Assembly (NCBI RefSeq): GCF_036880405.1
Contig: NZ_JBAJJM010000006.1
Span: forward strand, 1-64,000
Reading direction: 5' to 3'
Source of the DNA: Mannheimia indoligenes
GTDB lineage: Bacteria > Pseudomonadota > Gammaproteobacteria > Enterobacterales > Pasteurellaceae
DNA: 64,000 bases
The position numbers and the translations under genes were made by a program. Positions 60,863-64,000 of the stretch are shown here, piece after piece (the first letter of the stretch is position 1; each line of letters starts with the position of its first letter). Under the pieces are notes generated by a model. That model did not search any database, was not told where the DNA came from, and saw nothing but the letters and a program-made list of their open reading frames with translations.

Positions 60863-62839
60863 TTAGATGATATTCCCTACAATCGAACGTGTTTCTAAGC
60901 GAACTTCGGTGAGTTTCACTTTAACCTCTTGCCCGATTTGATAGGCTTTTTCGCCTTTGATGTAAATTGCCAGTTCTTCTTGGCGGTATTCCATTTCATC
61001 TTTATTGTCGTGTAACGTTGAGAATGGAACAAAAATTTGAGCCCCATTTTGAATGACTTTGGCACGTAAGCCACCACGAGAAACATCTGCAATTTCACAC
61101 TCAAATTCGACCGCTTGTTCTACCATTGGGAACAAGTAGCGGGCGTAGAGCCAATCGGCAATATCACGTTCCACCAAGCGATTTTGGCGACGGGCTTCTT
61201 GCAAACGAGTGAGTACGCTTTCTTCCACAGCTGAGGCTTGTCTGCCTAATAACACTTGTTTGATTAAGCGATGGTTTACCATATCGCCATATTTACGGAT
61301 TGGTGATGTCCAAGTGGCATAGTGGCTGATACCTAAGCCAAAATGTGGAGCAACCTCAGATTTAAATTCTGCAAAAGTGAGATAGCGGCGTAAGCGAAGT
61401 TCTAAGAATTTTTCCGGGAAATCTTGAATATCACGCTGCATTTCACAATAGCCTTCTAGTGTTGCTAAACATTCTGCTGAGTAGCGTTCCGCTAGTTCAT
61501 CACGATTTTCATCTGTCGCTAAGGTTTGAAGCAAAAATGATTTTACCAATTCATAGTTTTTCGGATCAAAACCTGAGTGAGTGTTAAATACACCTGTTTG
61601 TGCGTTCTGGCTTAAGAATTTGGCACAACTGATATTGGCGATAATCATTGATTCTTCAATCATCTGATTTGCAATGCGACGATATTCAATGTGAATGTCT
61701 TTCACCGAGCCATCTTCATTTAATTCAAAGGTATAATCGCCTTGCTCTTTGAATAAAAGGGCATTTTTGGCACGCCATTGAATACGGGCTTGCGTAAATT
61801 GATGTAATAAGTCGATTTGTTGTTTGGTTTCTTCTGACTCTGGTTGCCACGCATTTGTTGCACCTTCAAGGTAGTCAGATACATTGTCATAAGCCAGCCT
61901 GTCTTTTGACTCAATCCAAGCAGAGGTAAAGGTTGCATCTTTAGTGAAGTTGCCTTCCAAATCCGTTTCAATAAAAGAAACTAATGCCGGGCGTTTTTCA
62001 TTTGGCACAAGCGAACAGAGATCATCAGATAACTCACGCGGTAACATTGGAATATTAAAGCCCGGTAAATAGTTTGTGAAACAGCGTTGGCGAGCCGCTT
62101 TCTCGATGTTAGAATTTTCAGGGATATAAGCAGTTGGATCAGCAATCGCTACGACTAAACGCCAGCCAGTTTGAACATCATTTTCTTTGATTGGCTCAAT
62201 GTATAATGCATCGTCCATATCTTGTGTGCTTGGGCTATCGATCGTGGTGAAGTAAAGATGAGTTAAATCTTCACGGGCTAATTCATCGTGCAATTCGTAG
62301 CTTTTTTCATTGGCAACAGGTTCACGAGGCTGCTCGTGGCGTGCGAGTGTTACCCACCAAGGGGCAAAATTATCGCCCTCTTTACAAATAAATTGAGTTA
62401 CTTGGGCAAAGAAAAAACGGTCATCACGCAAAGGGTGTGTTTTAAGTTGTGCAACAACCCAATCGCCATTTTCTAATTTTTCGGTTACTTTTTTGTGTGT
62501 ATTCGCAGGGATATTTTGCTTGATGCTTGGGTGATCGACTGCTAATTGCAATTTTCCTTCTTTATTTAAACGCACTTGAGCAATAAATCTGTCAAGCATA
62601 GGTTCAAGCAGGGAGTCAATTTCTACTTGTTCTTTATCGCCATCACGTTTTACCACCGCTTTGACTAAATCGCCGTGCATTATTTTTTTCATTTCCATCG
62701 GTGGAATGAAATAGCTTTTTTTATCGCATTCTAAAAAACCAAATGCTTTATCAGAGGCTTTAACTGTGCCTTCTACATATTCTTTGCTTGCTTCAATTTG
62801 TTGTTTGAGTTGAGCTAAAAGAGGATTGTCTTGAAACAT
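60863..62839 (-). CDS. rnb: Exoribonuclease II
   Basis: 658 residues. Cold-shock domains, the RNB catalytic core (T-I-D-S-P-S-T-Q-D-M-D-D-A with the Mg-binding Asp residues) and a C-terminal S1 domain. It degrades single-stranded mRNA 3'-5'. ATG 62839 gives the exact M-F-Q-D-N-P-L-L-A-Q-L-K-Q-Q family start; the 13-residue extension upstream is rejected. A USS (61110-61118) is read as E-Q-A-V-E-F in the S1 boundary. Confidence 0.95.
   Translation of the reverse strand: MFQDNPLLAQLKQQIEASKEYVEGTVKASDKAFGFLECDKKSYFIPPMEMKKIMHGDLVKAVVKRDGDKEQVEIDSLLEPMLDRFIAQVRLNKEGKLQLAVDHPSIKQNIPANTHKKVTEKLENGDWVVAQLKTHPLRDDRFFFAQVTQFICKEGDNFAPWWVTLARHEQPREPVANEKSYELHDELAREDLTHLYFTTIDSPSTQDMDDALYIEPIKENDVQTGWRLVVAIADPTAYIPENSNIEKAARQRCFTNYLPGFNIPMLPRELSDDLCSLVPNEKRPALVSFIETDLEGNFTKDATFTSAWIESKDRLAYDNVSDYLEGATNAWQPESEETKQQIDLLHQFTQARIQWRAKNALLFKEQGDYTFELNEDGSVKDIHIEYRRIANQMIEESMIIANISCAKFLSQNAQTGVFNTHSGFDPKNYELVKSFLLQTLATDENRDELAERYSAECLATLEGYCEMQRDIQDFPEKFLELRLRRYLTFAEFKSEVAPHFGLGISHYATWTSPIRKYGDMVNHRLIKQVLLGRQASAVEESVLTRLQEARRQNRLVERDIADWLYARYLFPMVEQAVEFECEIADVSRGGLRAKVIQNGAQIFVPFSTLHDNKDEMEYRQEELAIYIKGEKAYQIGQEVKVKLTEVRLETRSIVGNII
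61110..61118 (-). repeat. USS inside rnb
   Basis: ACCGCTTGT; on the rnb strand it is read as Q-A-V within E-Q-A-V-E. Confidence 0.85.
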
Positions 62840-62867
62840 ATTTTGAATTCTTTTATAAATAAACAAG

Positions 62868-62897
62868 CCCTCTTTCAAGAAAATTCCGGAAAGAGGG
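62868..62897 (-). terminator. Terminator after fabI
   Basis: CCCTCTTTC pairs with GAAAGAGGG over a 12-base loop; on the minus strand CTTGTTTATTT follows. A USS (62898-62906) adjoins. Confidence 0.75.
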
Positions 62898-62930
62898 ACA
62901 AGCGGTTACATTTTTTTAATTTTTTGCAAA

Positions 62931-63722
62931 TTATTCTTCTTCGCCTAATTCGCCCATTGCCATTACACTGAAGCCTGCATCAACGTGTAATACTTCGCCT
63001 GTTACACCTGATGATAAATCTGAGCATAAGAACGCAGCTGAATTACCCACATCATCGATAGTAACGGTACGGCGTAAAGCGGCAGTTTTCTCAAATGCAG
63101 CAAGCATTTTCTTGAAGTTTTTGATACCTGATGCCGCTAATGTGCGGATCGGACCTGCTGAAATTGCATTTACACGAATGCCATCTTTACCTAAATCCGC
63201 TGCCATTACACGAGTTGCCGCTTCTAATGATGCTTTTGCCAAACACATTACGTTGTAGTTCGGAATTGCACGCTCTGCACCTAAGTAGGTTAAAGTTAAT
63301 AATGCAGCGTTTTCATTTAAGAATGGGCGTGCAGCTTGAGCCATTGCCACAAAGCTGTATGCACTGATGTCGTGAGCAATGCGGTAGCCTTCACGGGTGG
63401 CAGCGTTTACATAATCACCGTCTAATTGGTCGCCCGGGGCGAATGCGATTGCGTGAACGAAACCGTCAAATTTTTCCCAATGTTTGCTTAATTCAGTGAA
63501 GCATTCTGTGATGCTTTCATCGGTTGCTACATCTAATGGAAGTACGATGTCTGAACCAAATTCTTTGGCAAACTCTTCAACACGTGGTTTTAATTTATCG
63601 TTTAAGTAGGTGAAAGCTAATTCCGCACCTTGTTGCTTCATTGCATTTGCAATACCGTAAGCGATTGAACGGTTACTTGCTAAACCTGTTACTAAAATGC
63701 GTTTGCCAGTTAAGATACCCAT
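62931..63722 (-). CDS. fabI: Enoyl-ACP reductase (NADH) FabI
   Basis: 263 residues. G-L-A-S-N-R-S-I-A-Y-G-I binds NADH; the catalytic Tyr/Lys pair is in the Y-N-V-M-C-L-A-K block (Y-x6-K). The rest (R-V-N-A-I-S-A-G-P-I-R-T-L-A-A-S-G-I) matches FabI. It reduces trans-2-enoyl-ACP in the last step of fatty-acid elongation. ATG 63722 has AGAGGAA upstream. A near-consensus promoter precedes it. Confidence 0.96.
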   Translation of the reverse strand: MGILTGKRILVTGLASNRSIAYGIANAMKQQGAELAFTYLNDKLKPRVEEFAKEFGSDIVLPLDVATDESITECFTELSKHWEKFDGFVHAIAFAPGDQLDGDYVNAATREGYRIAHDISAYSFVAMAQAARPFLNENAALLTLTYLGAERAIPNYNVMCLAKASLEAATRVMAADLGKDGIRVNAISAGPIRTLAASGIKNFKKMLAAFEKTAALRRTVTIDDVGNSAAFLCSDLSSGVTGEVLHVDAGFSVMAMGELGEEE

Positions 63723-63765
63723 AAAAATTCCTCTATTTGTATTAATCGGGGTCAAAATTGTGTCG

Positions 63766-63794
63766 ATTATAGCGGATATAGTGAATGTGGGCAA
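63766..63794 (-). promoter_or_regulatory. Predicted fabI promoter
   Basis: On the minus strand TTGCCC and a perfect TATAAT, spaced by 17 bases, about 44 bases before the ATG. Confidence 0.75.
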
Positions 63795-63819
63795 ATGGAG
63801 TTAATGGCTCATCGGATCA

Positions 63820-63857
63820 GAAATCCCTTCTTGACTGATTATCTAAGAAGGGATTTT
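63820..63857 (-). terminator. Hairpin after fnr/hlyX
   Basis: AAATCCCTTCTT pairs with AAGAAGGGATTT over a 12-base loop. It lies just past the fnr stop and before the fabI promoter. Confidence 0.75.
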
Positions 63858-63865
63858 GAGAGAAA

Positions 63866-64000
63866 TTATGCAGTAGTTTGAGCAATAATATTTTGCTGTG
63901 GTTTAATTGCACCGGCTAGTTCGGCTAACTCTTCCATACGATTAATATGAATATATTTGCCTTGTACGGAAATCATACCGCTTTTCTGGAAACGTCCAAG
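63866..64000 (-). CDS. fnr: FNR/HlyX oxygen-responsive regulator, C-terminal fragment
   Basis: Only the last 44 codons are inside the window; the gene continues past the right edge. The visible residues begin L-G-R-F-Q-K-S-G-M-I and Q-G-K-Y-I-H-I, matching the end of the DNA-binding domain and C-terminus of FNR. In Actinobacillus this protein is HlyX, the anaerobic activator. The iron-sulfur-binding N-terminus is not visible. Confidence 0.88.
   Translation of the reverse strand, partial: LGRFQKSGMISVQGKYIHINRMEELAELAGAIKPQQNIIAQTTA

Noticed and set aside
62840..62878. Longer N-terminus of rnb
   Set aside because: Family sequence begins at M-F-Q-D-N-P-L-L; the extension has no ribosome-binding site and is not conserved in the family as I know it.
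1..64000. CRISPR array, prophage, integron or insertion sequence
   Set aside because: No direct-repeat array, transposase, integrase, terminal inverted repeat or phage structural gene is visible; repeats present are USS and the small hairpin repeat.

Overview
The window is a compact, gene-dense stretch of a Pasteurellaceae chromosome. Two observations support this. The 9-mer ACAAGCGGT and its complement, usually followed by an A/T-rich TTTTTGCAAA-like tail, recur many times; this is the Apl-type DNA uptake signal sequence (USS) of the Actinobacillus / Mannheimia / Haemophilus ducreyi branch, not the AAGTGCGGT type of H. influenzae. The gene content (HlyX/FNR-type regulator, a TyrR without its N-terminal region, NarQ, a Sap transporter beside tyrR) also fits. 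Genus and species are not resolved from sequence alone. I see no prophage, insertion sequence, CRISPR array, rRNA or clearly foreign island.

Layout. 1-152: start of a secreted lipoprotein (cut by the window). 375-8778: ydgA-like gene, polA, lolA, then a tight trpR-mtgA-nfsA-rimK block and rplY with a structured leader. 8902-9281: RNase P RNA, then a DUF1007 / RcnA-like metal transport pair. 11087-14087: Na+/alanine symporter and pepT. 14163-20474 (minus): sucABCD, the oxidative branch of the TCA cycle. 20632-25627: znuC divergent from mepM-dsbC-recJ. 25745-31266: OmpA/BamE-like lipoprotein, HAD phosphatase, narQ, GNAT enzyme, rdgB-ybjQ-ycgN. 31303-37686: gmhA divergent from tyrR-sapABCD. 37729-41619: YceK-like lipoprotein, leuB, and a two-gene sulfur module (TsuA-type thiosulfate permease plus YnjE-like rhodanese lipoprotein). 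41686-44531 (minus): cls, yafD-like, msrB. 44751-46336: gapA and a small membrane protein. 46445-56376 (minus): secG-tRNA-Leu, topB, mepA, aroC, mscK, menE, seqA. 56495-59798: ybfF, cmoA, purR, dedA. 59857-64000 (minus): tRNA-Val, apaH, rnb, fabI and the last 44 codons of fnr/hlyX.

Most genes are conserved housekeeping functions. The points most worth following are: (i) USS elements reused as terminator hairpins, as the -35 element of the rnpB promoter, as stop codons and as in-frame coding cassettes giving only three peptide types (TAC, PLV, QAV); (ii) the TsuA / triple-rhodanese lipoprotein pair, a possible surface sulfur-capture system; (iii) a Sap system with no adjacent sapF and a SapD whose switch histidine is replaced by asparagine; (iv) predicted regulatory sites with good promoter geometry (TyrR box on the tyrR -35, CRP-like site at -41.5 of sucA); (v) a small interspersed hairpin repeat present in two intergenic regions.

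All functional calls are from reading the sequence and family knowledge; no database search or folding program was run.
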